Positions 1 through 9,989 of a stretch of DNA of 64,000 nucleotides are shown here, piece after piece (position 1 is the first letter of the stretch; each line of letters begins with the position of its first letter). The notes beneath the pieces were generated by a model. That model saw nothing but the letters and a program-made list of their open reading frames with translations. It searched no databases and was not told the origin of the DNA. Source of the stretch: Guyanagaster necrorhizus (lineage: Eukaryota; Basidiomycota; Agaricomycetes; Agaricales; Physalacriaceae); contig NW_025064886.1 in the NCBI RefSeq assembly GCF_019112545.1, positions 787,277 through 851,276 on the forward strand. The letters are read 5' to 3'. Position numbers and translations under genes: made by a program.

Positions 1-687
1 GCGTTCTCACAATGGACCATAGTAGTCACCTTGTACTTTCGTGCAGCTACTAATACATTGAGGATTTCGCCATCGTTAAGCTTCAAGTCGACATAAGTCA
101 TATATATCTAGCCTTTTCGTCAGAATTCCAAGCTAGAGTTAAGCGAACCTAACCCACTTTCATGGACGTGATCCCTTCCTTAACAAGCTTTGGGAGTTCG
201 GAGTGCATCTGATGCTCATTTGGATCCGTAACAATGAGGTGGAATCCATAATCACAGACAGCAAAATCATCAGACTTTTTATGATAGTCAATGACGGCGT
301 CAGCAAGTGAAGTTCCCCGAGCCTGGACAGCAAAGGCCAGAATGGTGGTCGTCCCGCCTTGTGGTAAGAAAATGAGGAATATTTCACAAGCAGCCTGAGA
401 TAGCACGACTTACCAGCTAAAGCACTCCTAGTCGCGCTCGTCCAATCATCCGCGGACCGAGCCCCAAGGCCCTTCGCGGCGGACTGAGCAACGTGGACGT
501 GACTATCAACACCCCCAGGAGTAATATACCCTCCATCGGCGTCTATTTCCTGGCATCCGTCCAGTGAGGGCAAACCGGCAGCGAGGATGCTAATTTTCCC
601 ATGCTTGATACCGATATCGCAAGCCACTTGATCAGCCGCGGTGACCACGATACCGTTACGAATAATCAGGTCAAGGTCGAAGGACAT
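1..687 (-). CDS. Hydantoinase / dihydropyrimidinase, N-terminal part (gene runs off the window start)
   Basis: Cyclic amidohydrolase that opens hydantoins or 5,6-dihydropyrimidines to N-carbamoyl amino acids. Translation from 687 gives the family N-terminus (LDLIIRNGIVVTAADQ), followed by the metal-binding strand GGVDSHVHVAQ. Exon 1 runs 687 to about 412; after a roughly 55-base intron the next exon gives GGTTTILAFAVQARG and continues to about 160. A third exon (about 1-108) reads YMTYVDLKLNDGEILNVLVA then KVTTMVHCENA and is cut by the window edge. The carboxylated lysine and later metal ligands lie outside. Family membership is clear. Substrate (hydantoin or dihydrouracil) cannot be told from this part, but a D-carbamoylase gene and the relic of another in this window favour hydantoin-type substrates. 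Confidence 0.9.
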
Positions 688-789
688 GATGGAATACGCA
701 GACGCAATATTGCAGAGACCGGAGGTGTGAATGCATTGTTATGAGTACTGTACTTTTACGTTCCGAGGATCCAACTTAAAAGTTCCCTG

Positions 790-840
790 CCTCGGCCAAT
801 CCACGTGATGGCGTAAGAATAGGAGTGAATCGCCGCCGGC
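790..840 (+). promoter_or_regulatory. Composite promoter module, copy 1 (E-box CACGTG plus GC-rich palindrome)
   Basis: Order of elements: CCTCGGC, CCACGTGA, GTAAGAA, GAATCGCCGCCGGC. It lies about 100-150 bases upstream of the hydantoinase ATG (687, - strand) and at the head of the carbamoylase relic. The same elements recur in the same order at 17312-17368 before the intact carbamoylase. Conservation of spaced elements while the coding relic has decayed suggests they may still act, perhaps on the hydantoinase. Shared ancestry alone could also explain it. Confidence 0.5.
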
Positions 841-1200
841 CAAGAGTCTGCCTTCTGCTCCTGCCAGTTACTAGTGCCATCCAGCCTTTTGCGTTGCAGC
901 CGCCCGAGTGTGGAGAGGAGGATCACGGAAACCACGTTGACTCACCTTGTTTTATACCCCTCAAACGAGCCACGGTGAACCGAAAATGGCGTCACATTGC
1001 ACCAGTCACGACATTTTCGACATTTTTTTCTGATACAGCATCACCGGTCGGAAAGAGCTCGCATACATGGAGGCGCTGGCTTGCCTAAGTTCTCTTTTGA
1101 CACTGTTGATAAGCGCGACGGAACTCGGGATCAAGGTCGTCGGATGCGGAGGGAGATACGCTGGCGGCCGGGGTACACCAGGGTACATCCCTCAGATTTT
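790..1200 (+). pseudogene. Relic of an N-carbamoyl-D-amino acid hydrolase gene (promoter and 5' part)
   Basis: Not an open gene. It lines up in order with the promoter and first exon of the intact carbamoylase at 17312-17800. Matching blocks: the promoter (CCTCGGC, CCACGTGA, GTAAGAA, AATCGCCGCCGGC at 790-840); the start region (GCGTTGCAGCCGCCCGAGT near 890 against GCGTGTTGCAGCAGCCCAAGT); the catalytic-Glu strand (ACGACATTTTCGACATTTTT near 1008, encoding TTFSTFF against TTFTTFF); and GGAACTCGGGATCAAGGTCGTC near 1120 against GGAACTGGGGATTGACGTCGTC. The ATG is replaced by GTG with nearby indels, the frame breaks between blocks, and no later exons are found. It is divergent from the hydantoinase and now forms its upstream region. 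The homology is read by eye, not from an alignment program. Confidence 0.6.
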
Positions 1201-1626
1201 AGGCAGCGCAGTGACTTACGGGAGCATGTGAGTCTTCTATCTATGGCCGTGAAAGGAAGGCTGACAATGAGTCACTGCAATAGGGCGTACACTCTCGACG
1301 ATTGCTCGCTGTAGGACGGCCGTTGACAAACGACTGACATTCTGGCAACAAAAGGGCTGCTCACTGGCCTGTTGTTGTTATTCGCTGCGATCTTTCATTT
1401 CGATCGAATCGGCCAAGTGGCAGTCAACAGGTTGCGCCGCGACGAACACAATGATTTTCAGTCTGCTAAATTATACGCTATATCTTTACACCTTCTATCG
1501 TGAACAGCAAGCAGCATTGAACAAGTAGAAGCTAAGGTATGTACCCTCTTGATTTATCTTGGGAGTTCCTAACGGCGTCCTTCAGCCACATCTAAAGACC
1601 ATACGCAGAGAATACCCACATGTAAC
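1201..1626. other. Gene-free stretch between the carbamoylase relic and the Dabb gene
   Basis: No convincing open frame, RNA or repeat seen. Sequence after about 1200 no longer resembles the intact carbamoylase. The 3' end of the Dabb gene (- strand) abuts at 1627. Confidence 0.4.
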
Positions 1627-2097
1627 TCAATAGCCATAATCACCCTTCTCGAAATCATATACAATAACGTCCTCGACGATATCCATGATTGACATCTTGT
1701 GACAGGGTCAGAACCATGCTAGTCAATGAGCGGCACGAACTTGTACCTTGTATGCAACGTGTTTCGCATCTGGAATGAACTCGTCGCGGAGTTCCTTGGA
1801 CTAAGGCGCGTTAGCTAAAGTCGAAAAAGGCAATGATGCGGGACCGACCTTGAATTCGACTGTGAAGACTACGTCGAAGCCTTTATCGAAACCCTCTGGG
1901 TTATTGTTCCTGCCACCTGTGGAATAGTGAGCGCATAGCAAGAGCTTTAGCTACGACGGCAGACCGATAGGGCCATGGTTGACCATACGTGCGTTCTCCT
2001 CATAAAGCTTGATGAGGCCGTCAAGAGACTGTCTCTTTTGTGCGTCAGTAGTCCCTGGCTTGTACTTGAAAGCAGCAAAGCGAATGACGGGAGCCAT
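1627..2097 (-). CDS. Dabb (stress-responsive A/B barrel) domain protein, olivetolic-acid-cyclase-like
   Basis: Small alpha/beta-barrel protein of about 105 residues. Exon 1 from ATG at 2097 gives MAPVIRFAAFKYKPGTTDAQ and LYEENARMVNHGPI. After an intron ending at 1906 comes GRNNNPEGFDKGFDVVFTVE, then an exon with SKELRDEFIPDAKHVAYK, and the last exon ends DVIVYDFEKGDYGY before TGA at 1627. The PEGFDKGFDVVF block and closing V-x-D-F strand are typical of fungal Dabb proteins. Most are of unknown function; plant olivetolic acid cyclase and some fungal Dabb proteins cyclise polyketide or aromatic intermediates. No polyketide synthase is in this window. Its place beside two P450s and a prenyltransferase makes a tailoring role possible but unproven. 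The first intron donor (GTCTGC) is non-consensus but is the one that keeps the frame. Confidence 0.8.
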
Positions 2098-2779
2098 CTC
2101 AGAATAATTGGTGGTGGCAGTTGTGGGCTGAAGGGATCCTGAGATAAAGAGGGACTGTATGGCAGTCGAGTATAAGTATATGGAACCTGGCAGACCGTGC
2201 TCTCCGGCTTCCTTCTGATGGTCGGAGCGGTGACTCGAGATGCATTCTTGATTATCGTGATTCACCCATATTTGTCAAGAACTATGGGAATGAGCGGCAG
2301 AATAGAAGAGATCAAGTAGGGATAGGCTGGAAAGATGCGACATCCATGGATTTGATAGACAGGATGCCACTCGAAAGTTGTATCATCCAAAGATGCTACT
2401 ACTTGACATCTGTAGATGGGAATCAGATTGGTAACCCCCCTTCTATTTTCAGGTCATCACCCGCAGTTCGTTCAATGGTTGTGAGCGTGATGAGCGCCGA
2501 GTTCCACTTGGCTGACCCGCTGAGGGTTCTGTCATGGAGCTATCCCTCATTCAATTCTTCACACCATCGATCCATGGCCACTAAGGATCAGAATGCAAAT
2601 AGGTTACATTTATTTAGCATCTGTTCAGATGTCATGCTCTGATGAATTGTTCCTGTTAGAGGCTGTTTCGAGGAGAAGAGTGGATGCAGCGGCATTATGT
2701 ATTCCATTCCTTTCGGTGCACTTAAGTTGACGTTCTCATCGCCATCGATTGCCTTTGAACAAGTTTACACTGCTACAGC
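2098..2779. other. Divergent intergenic region, Dabb / P450-1
   Basis: About 680 bases between a minus-strand and a plus-strand gene, so it should carry both promoters. An AT-rich run near 2168-2182 (TATAAGTATAT) lies about 75 bases upstream of the Dabb ATG. No other structure recognised. Confidence 0.4.
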
Positions 2780-4808
2780 ATGTCTTTCTGGGCCTGCGTT
2801 TATGCTCTAATCCCTGCGTTTCTGTTGGTTTGGAAATTCTCGTTGTCTTCCAAAAACCGGTACCCTCCCGGGCCTCCATCAGTTCCCGGAGTAGGTCACG
2901 TATTCCAGGTACCTACAACATATACTTGGAGGTACTTCGAAAAGTTGTCCCTAATATATGGTAAAAGCCAAACAACTCACATAAACGATTACCTGAGCTG
3001 ACTATAACAATAGGACCTCTGTTCAGATTGTCACTCGCTGGAAACGATGTTCTCGTACTAAACAAATCAGTTGACGCGGAGGAGTTGGTAAGTTTGCGAC
3101 TCCATACTATGAGCAGCTGTCACTTAACGTAAAGTTTGTTCCCTTAGCTGGGCAGACGTTCGCACAACTACTCTTCGCGGCCTCCACTCGTATACGCCGG
3201 AAAATATCAATCAAACAATAAGCGCCTTGTTTTACTTCCTTATGGTCCAGTTCTCAAGAGACAGAGGGCGGCATTCCATCAAATGTTACAACCCCGAGGT
3301 AGAGAATTCTCTTTCATCTGATATGCTCACATCATTTATCAAATGCTGTTCCCAAGTCGTTGGAGCGTACGAAAATATGCAAGAGTTTGAATCTCTTCGG
3401 CTACTGCATGATATCGTGGACAAACCGACCAAGGCATTTCGTCATAGTCAGCGTTTTGCTGCAGCATTAGTGTTTACCCTGAGCTATGGAAGACGTCTTC
3501 AAGACAATGACAACGATTTGGACAGTGTCATCACTGTTCTAAACGGCTTCGTATGCGATACCTATCCTGGAGCTCATCTTGTGGATACTTTCCCTTGCTT
3601 GGATCTGCTTCCAGATTTCTTATCCCCTTGGCGCGCGCAGGCGCGCGTTAAGCATGAATTCGAGATGAAAGTGAGGATGCAGAGCCACCCGAGCCACCCT
3701 CTATTACTAAGATCGGTACTAATTGCATGTAATGCAGCTGTATACTCGTCTTGTGTTGGAGGTCAAGGAGCGCATGGATTCTGGTAAACAAAACCTCGAA
3801 TGCTTCGCCGCCAGATTGTGGGAACGCCAGAATACAGAGACGCTGGACCTCGAAGAAATGTCCTATAGTACTCCCCATTTCCTTCTGTATCTATGCACCC
3901 TTCCTGACAACCCCCGCAGTCGCCGGTACGGCGTTCGAGGCGGGTACTGATAGCACGGCGGGTACCATCCAGTGGTTCTTCATGGCGATGATCCTCTATC
4001 CAGATGCTATGCATCGGGCGCAAGTGGAGTTAGACAGTCTCCTCGGACCAGATGGACAGACGGTCCCTGGATTCGCCCACATCAATGAACTTCCCTATTG
4101 CTTTGCTCTCACCAAAGAGGTCTTACGATGGGCTCCTGCGGCTCCCGGTGGTTTCCCGCACTACTCTGATGCCGATGATGAATATAAGGGATTCAAGGTC
4201 AGCATCTGTCAAACCCAGGTGGCCTTCTGTGATTGTGTTCGGTTTATCAGATCAATGCGAAAACGATGGTTATACCCTGCATTTGGTCAATGGTAAGTGT
4301 ATACATCGTAGCTATTTTTACTCGACTGATTCATTTCGCAGCATCACGACCCAGACGAGTTCCCTGATCCTTACGTATTCAGACCAGAGAGATTTCTGCC
4401 TAACGGAGGTGCCATTGAGAATGATTCCCTTACCGAAGGCCACTATGGGTTCGGCTTCGGTCGTAGGTAAATTCCAATTACTGCAGTCTTTACTATTCAG
4501 CATACTCATAAATCGGCAGAAAATGCCCAGGGCAATATCTAGGTTCAAAGACCATCTGGATAGGGCTGACTCGTCTATTATGGGCTTTCGACATTCAACC
4601 TGGTCTTGACAAACAAAGGAAGCCAATTATTATCAGCCCTGATAATTGTACCTCAGGAATGACCTCGTGAGTCGCGTTTCTCTATACGTACAGTATCCAT
4701 TTGATGCGGATCCGTCATAGGAAACCGATAGATTTCGAGATGCGATTAACGCCACGATCCGATGGTCACGCCCGTACCATCAGAAGGGAGTGGGCGATGA
4801 TCAGTTAG
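2780..4808 (+). CDS. Cytochrome P450 (first of two)
   Basis: Membrane-anchored haem monooxygenase of about 520 residues. A hydrophobic N-terminal anchor (MSFWACVYALIPAFLLVW) is followed by the proline hinge YPPGPPSVPG. Later motifs: I-helix AGTDSTAGT (about 3940-3970), K-helix KEVLRW (ExxR, about 4115), PERF region FRPERFLPNG (about 4380), and the haem loop FGFGRRKCPG, which spans an intron at 4469-4519. The final exon after 4720 reads RSDGHARTIRREWAMIS and ends at TAG 4808. About ten exons. Closest in style to basidiomycete multicopy P450s annotated as O-methylsterigmatocystin oxidoreductase-like; that name does not reveal substrate. All catalytic motifs are intact. It is followed in tandem by a second, diverged P450, which suggests successive oxidations of one product. 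Confidence 0.9.
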
Positions 4809-5200
4809 GTGACGGGTCAGCGTTGAATCAAAAGAAGAGTATTGAATATGGCTTTTACGCTTCAAGTCTGGGCCAGAGTACCCACATAATTTGAATGATG
4901 TCCATCATGCTTTACTTGCAATGCAGGAAGATTCGTGATGGCAAAAAATAGGACTTCGGATGGGGCAATGCCCGTGCTCGAATTGCAACCAGAATCATCG
5001 AAACATATCTCTGCCTGTCAAGTTCGAGTTTCGCATTCTTTCGTGCATGGACAGCTGGTTATAGACCATCACAGCAAAGCCCACGCCTTATGGCGCAAAT
5101 GATGATTTGGTGCTTACCGAATCCGGAGGAAACCTTCCGAGTATGAATACGCGCTTGCAGGTTATAACGCTAACCCGATTTTGCCGCATAAAGTTTCCAA
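4809..5200. other. Intergenic region between the two P450 genes
   Basis: About 390 bases with no supported gene. It should hold the terminator of the first P450 and promoter of the second (a weak CATAAAG lies near 5187). Nothing else seen. Confidence 0.4.
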
Positions 5201-7289
5201 ATGCTTCCATCTTTGTCCTGCACCATCTTTGCAGGACTTCTCATTATTTTCATTAGCCGTCTTCTTAGAGTCAGGAGGTCTTCAAGTCTACCCCTTCCCC
5301 CTGGTCCACCTTCGTTGCCTATACTTGGAAATGTAACCGTCATGCCATCGTCTCATGAATGGTTGACATACGACAAGTGGGCAAAAATTCATGGTCCGCG
5401 TATTTCCACCATATCTATTCCAAATTTACTAAGGTTCATTACTTAGGCGACATAATACGCCTGAACGTTTTTGGCCAGTCTCTGATTATACTGAGCTCTC
5501 TAGAAACCGCACGAAACCTCCTTGACCGTCAAAGCGCAATTTCATCAGACAGACCGCGTTTTGTAATGATATCAGACCTGTAAGGATCATTATTACCCAA
5601 GTGTCGTCGTTGCATTCATGACGCGTGGATTTGTAGGATGGGATGGGATTGGGCAGTGCAATTCATGAGCACAGGACACCGGTTTCGCAAGTATCGCCGA
5701 ACGGTCCAACAATGTTTACAACCCCAGTCCCTTAGCGCGTATTTGCCTATAGTAGAGAAAGGATCGAGGGAACTTTTAAAGAGCCTTCTTGAAGACCCAT
5801 CGAACTTTCAAGCTCACATAAAGCAGTGGGTTCAACTTCTTCCTTCAATATAAAGAAAATCACACAGACTTCTTTGCCACGCAGTCATAGCGGTGGGATG
5901 ATGATGTCCATCCTCTACGGCGAACAAGAAGGTGTTCTCCGTGATCAATACGTATCGAAGGCTGACGCTGCAATCGACGGTCTTGTCGAGGCCGGTAATG
6001 TCGGAAAATTCTATGTCGACTTTTTACCTTTCCGTGCGTTGAATTCATCTTATGCTCCAGTATTCACTCCATGTGCCTACCAATATAGTACGTTATGTCC
6101 CGGCATGGGTCCCTGGGGCAGGCTTTCAAAAACAGGCCAGATTATGGCGTCGACAGGCAAGAGAGATGATTGAGATACCTTTCGAGAACACGAAGAAGGC
6201 CTACGTTAGTTTCTTTTCATAGATTGGACGGTGAAGGTGGCTGAAGCTTTGTAGGAAAATGGTGTTGCCACACCTTCGGTGACCGAAACACTCATTAGAC
6301 AGCAACTCCTTACCACAGCACACATCACAGACCCAGAATTGATAATGGGAGCAGCTGGTGTTTTATTTGTTGGTGAGATACGTGCGGCTTGTTTTAGATA
6401 TATGTTGACTGTCACTTGGGACTTGAAGGTGGCGGAGACACAGTATGATTCCTCGCACATCGAAATTCTATTCACTGACTGGACTCTTAGTCTCTGTCTG
6501 CTCTCGACACATTCATACTAGCGTAATTATCCTATTGATTTTTGCTCCAGTGTCTGCTGATGTCGGTATAGAATGGTTCTCTACCCAAACGCTCAAAAGC
6601 GAGCTCAAGCAGAAATTGACTCGGTAGTCGGTGGAGATAGGCTTCCCGAGTTTTCTGATCGCTCGTCCCTTCCTTTCTTCGAATGCGTACTGTCGGAAGT
6701 CCTACGATGGAATCCCGCTGTTCCACTTGGGGTGAGCATATATATGGAAGTAGGATTATTTCTGTGCATGACCTTTGCTACTAGGTGCCTCACCGTGTTT
6801 CAGAAAACACTGACCTCAACGGCTACCAAATTCCTGCGGGAGCAACCGTCCTCGTCAATCAATGGTGATGTTGGTGTGTCTGTCAATAGAATGAAAGCTA
6901 ATTGGTGGGGTTTCCAGGGCCATACTTCATGACGAAAAAGAGTATCCCGAGCCCTTCGAGTTCCGCCCTGAGCGCTTCATGCCTCCTTCCGATGACCCCA
7001 TGCCTTTGAATCCTCGAGAGGCTTCGTTCGGTTTCGGGCGGAGGTAATTTCATTCCCCCTTTCCGTGGTAATTCAGCCAATGATTTCGTACAGGATATGT
7101 CCAGGAAGGCATTTTTCCGATAGCCTTCTGTGGATGATTATGGTTCGCATCGTTGCAGCGTTCGAACTTGACAAACAACGCGATGCCAGTGGCGGAGTAG
7201 TAGAGGTGAAGGGTGAATATCTTTCGGGCCTGGTCACGTACGTTTCCTACAACATGACCCCAGTCGCACTCTCTAAATCTTCTTTTTGA
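5201..7289 (+). CDS. Cytochrome P450 (second of two)
   Basis: Starts with a membrane anchor (MLPSLSCTIFAGLLIIFISR) and hinge PLPPGPPSLPILGN. An early exon gives DIIRLNVFGQSLIILSSLET and a middle one SGGMMMSILYGEQEG. The I-helix is assembled across two short introns as FVGGGDTSLSALDTF, a GGGDT variant of the usual AGxxT. K-helix SEVLRWNPAVPLG (about 6690-6730), PERF region FEFRPERFMPP (about 6957), haem loop FGFGRRICPG (about 7030-7105, split by an intron), stop at 7289. Length about 510 residues is normal. Many small exons, including a 14-base one around 6426-6441, make automated prediction error-prone here. Same strand and about 390 bases downstream of the first P450. Role: oxidation of a small hydrophobic substrate, perhaps the product of the nearby prenyltransferase. 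Confidence 0.9.
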
Positions 7290-7804
7290 AGACGACCAGC
7301 ACCGTTTGCATGTCAGATAACACCTCGATTAAAGCTGGCAGAAGAGCTTGAATCTTTTCACTAATGAAAACTCCAATCGTGTCCCGCATTTGCTTATGAG
7401 TATGTTACTTAGCATTGAATCTTGAAAAATCGTTGGTGGCCACGGAATTTCTGGCCCTTGCGCGTTATGACTCGACTTTCAGTATAAATTTGTATCTCAC
7501 GTGGCGCATACTCAGAAAAACGAACTTGAACTCTTGGACGACTGATTTGTACCATCAGCCTCAATCATCAGATACTTTACCGTGCAATGCTAAATACCTA
7601 CCTGATATACAGGATTCTCGTCACAGAAGGCCGAAATTGAACAAGAGAACGAGGCTGAACAGAGGCTGTTTTGATCTTGGTTACTTCAGATACAGATAAT
7701 TGCATCACATAAATAATTCCGGTCACTGAATACATATTCCAATCTACAACCCTCTCTGCCACATTTTGTGCTTTGTACAGTCGTGGATAGAACGACTCAA
7801 AAAT
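7290..7804. other. Convergent intergenic region after P450-2
   Basis: Region between two converging genes. A 94-codon open frame at 7415-7699 has no recognisable domain and is AT-rich; it is not treated as a gene. Confidence 0.35.
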
Positions 7805-9610
7805 CTAGACGATGCTCGAATGCTTCGAAGGCTCTTCGTAAGTCTTCATCTCGTGGTTTTCATTCTTTAACGCAAAAGTATCATCAACTGCCAAGCGTTG
7901 ATAATTGAAAAGGCTGACATACAGAACCTAAATCCGTATGAATGTGAGATGATTTGGAGACATTAACGGTGATGCTATCGCAAGGGTTGCTACCAAACTC
8001 GTTCTGGGCACTTAAATTTAGATTTCGATGGATTGGAGCACGGGAGACTGATACTCACATATTGCTGGGGGCCTGAAGGTAGATGGAGCGTCGTGTGAGA
8101 CGCTATCGTATATCCCTCTGGATTCCAAACACCACGAGCGTTAAGGGACGATAGAAGGGTGTTAGTGTACAGTTTTGATAATGGAAGTCCGAAGGCAAGA
8201 TGCCTATAGAACGAGTTATTAGCAGAATATATGTAATTGAATGCCAAATACAAACATAGTCGAGTCCTAGAACGTTAAGTGGTAGATATAAAAATTAGAG
8301 CCGAAGCCGCTGCTAAGTTTGGCCATGTACTTACAGACACGAGATAGGCAATCACAACACCCAACGCGACAGTTGTCGTGAGAAGGCCGGTTTGAACTGT
8401 CGCTGAAAAATGGTGCATGAGATTCTGAAGGAGAGGCAAAACCTACAAAAAGAGTATTGATGCTCACATCGAATAATCTTGGACGTCAAATGGTCTGTAG
8501 AAGGGAACCCGGTCTTTTTGTTTCTCTGTTAAGACCAAGATGAATTAGCCACTGATCTTCGCGTTGGAAATGTCGGGATCAGGAAGTCCTGCTCACCAGG
8601 AATTGCACAAGGGAGAGAGTAATAATTGCATCTGTGACCACAGACCCAAAGAGCCAAATGAGAGATATCTGTTTGATTTGCTTAAGCTTCACGAATTCCT
8701 TGACGATCAAGCCGCCGATCATTGTTCCGAGACTGGCAACTGACAGAGAGCGATTTTAATCGTTGAATCAGACAGAAAAAGTATGTACTTGCGCATCTGA
8801 ACGATGGAGAGAGCAGCGATGATAGCCGCAAGTAATTTGCTTTTCGTCAAAACCTGGATCCTCCAAGCGAAAAAGCTTTGAACGACAAGTGCAGTGATGC
8901 CCTACATGTAAAAGTAGGGGTGAGAACAGGGGTAAGTATGAATGTAGTTGAAAAACGCACCGTCAACAGAGGGTCTTTGAGACACACAGTTCAGTAAATA
9001 CGACATGGGATGCAAACATAGTTGCTTACATGGGTCAATCCCTACAAAAGGTTTATCAGTATTAAATCTTGCATCTATGATGCTGCCATACCTGTGTTAG
9101 TCACTTGGATGGCGTTAACGTTTCCTATAGGCAAATCAGCTTGGAGGGCAGAACTGTCGCTTGGATGCGTTGACTCACCGAAGTTCGTGACGAGATAATT
9201 ATACGTCATGGCCATCCCAAACGAAGAGCTCAGCGCATCCAACAGAAGCAGGAACCCCACCTATTGTCAGAGAGATCAGTGCCGGACATGTGTGCCTCTG
9301 AATGAGAAGTTTACAGTAGCCTTAATCCATGGCTTATCTCTTTCGAGAATACGGTTTAATTATGTACGTCGGAAAGGATTCGAGACTGACATACCCCTTG
9401 TACCGTCTGTTACGCAGTCAATATAGACAACGGAGACCAAAAAAAAGGACTCCACTTACTCAAAGTAGACGTAGCATTGCACAATCATGACACCCATAAG
9501 CAAAACATTCATCATAGTCCCCATGAGAATGGGACCGAGGCTAAGAACATAAATCAGCCAAGGACCAGAAAGCAAGCAAGCAAGGCTCACATTAGATCGA
9601 AGACGGCCAT
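7805..9610 (-). CDS. DUF6534 multi-pass membrane protein
   Basis: Basidiomycete-specific membrane protein of unknown function with about seven predicted membrane spans. Reconstructed from ATG 9610: MAVFDL, then LGPILMGTMMNVLLMGVMIV and QCYVYF; next VGFLLLLDALSSSFGMAM; then TALVVQSFFAWRIQVLTKSK (VQSFFAWRI is characteristic); then WLFGSVVTDAIITLSLVQFL; then TGLLTTTVALGVVIAYL; and the domain's closing segment FGLPLSKLYTNTLLSSLNAR at about 8140-8200. A short tail of two more exons ends at TAG 7805. About ten exons. It sits inside a block of tailoring enzymes and is the only membrane protein there apart from the prenyltransferase, so it might act in transport or sensing; that is guesswork. It is not a major facilitator transporter. 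Confidence 0.75.
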
Positions 9611-9989
9611 AGCAGTGACAGCAAGACTACTGTAGTAGCGAATGAGAATGATTGGACGGTCCTCCGAGGACCAGCTCAAATTTCCCAAACGTCCATTTAT
9701 GAAACTCGAATATAATGGGATCAAGTCCCCTACTTGTTCCCGGTGACCATCAGAGGCCTGGGTATTCTTGTCGAGCACAAGGAGCCATCTTAGCTACATC
9801 AGGCGACTGTCTAATGGCGAGATTCCGCCATTTGATCATCACTGCTACGTGCTACCTGTCATCTGGCTGCTTCAAGGCACCACTGTGGGATTGAATGCAC
9901 TGCTTTTGTAGCGCCGAGATCCATGGATAATGCAAGCAGGAAGATCCCCGGGATACAACCCACTGCCGTGTTGATATTCTTCCCCAAGT
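9611..9989. other. Divergent intergenic region, DUF6534 gene / O-methyltransferase
   Basis: About 380 bases that must contain two promoters. No clear TATA box or repeat recognised. Confidence 0.35.

Noticed and set aside
7990..9800. Initial impression of an MFS transporter between P450-2 and the O-methyltransferase
   Set aside because: Reconstructed exons contain DUF6534 hallmarks (VQSFFAWRI, FGLPLSKLYTNTLLSSLNAR) and too few helices for an MFS protein.
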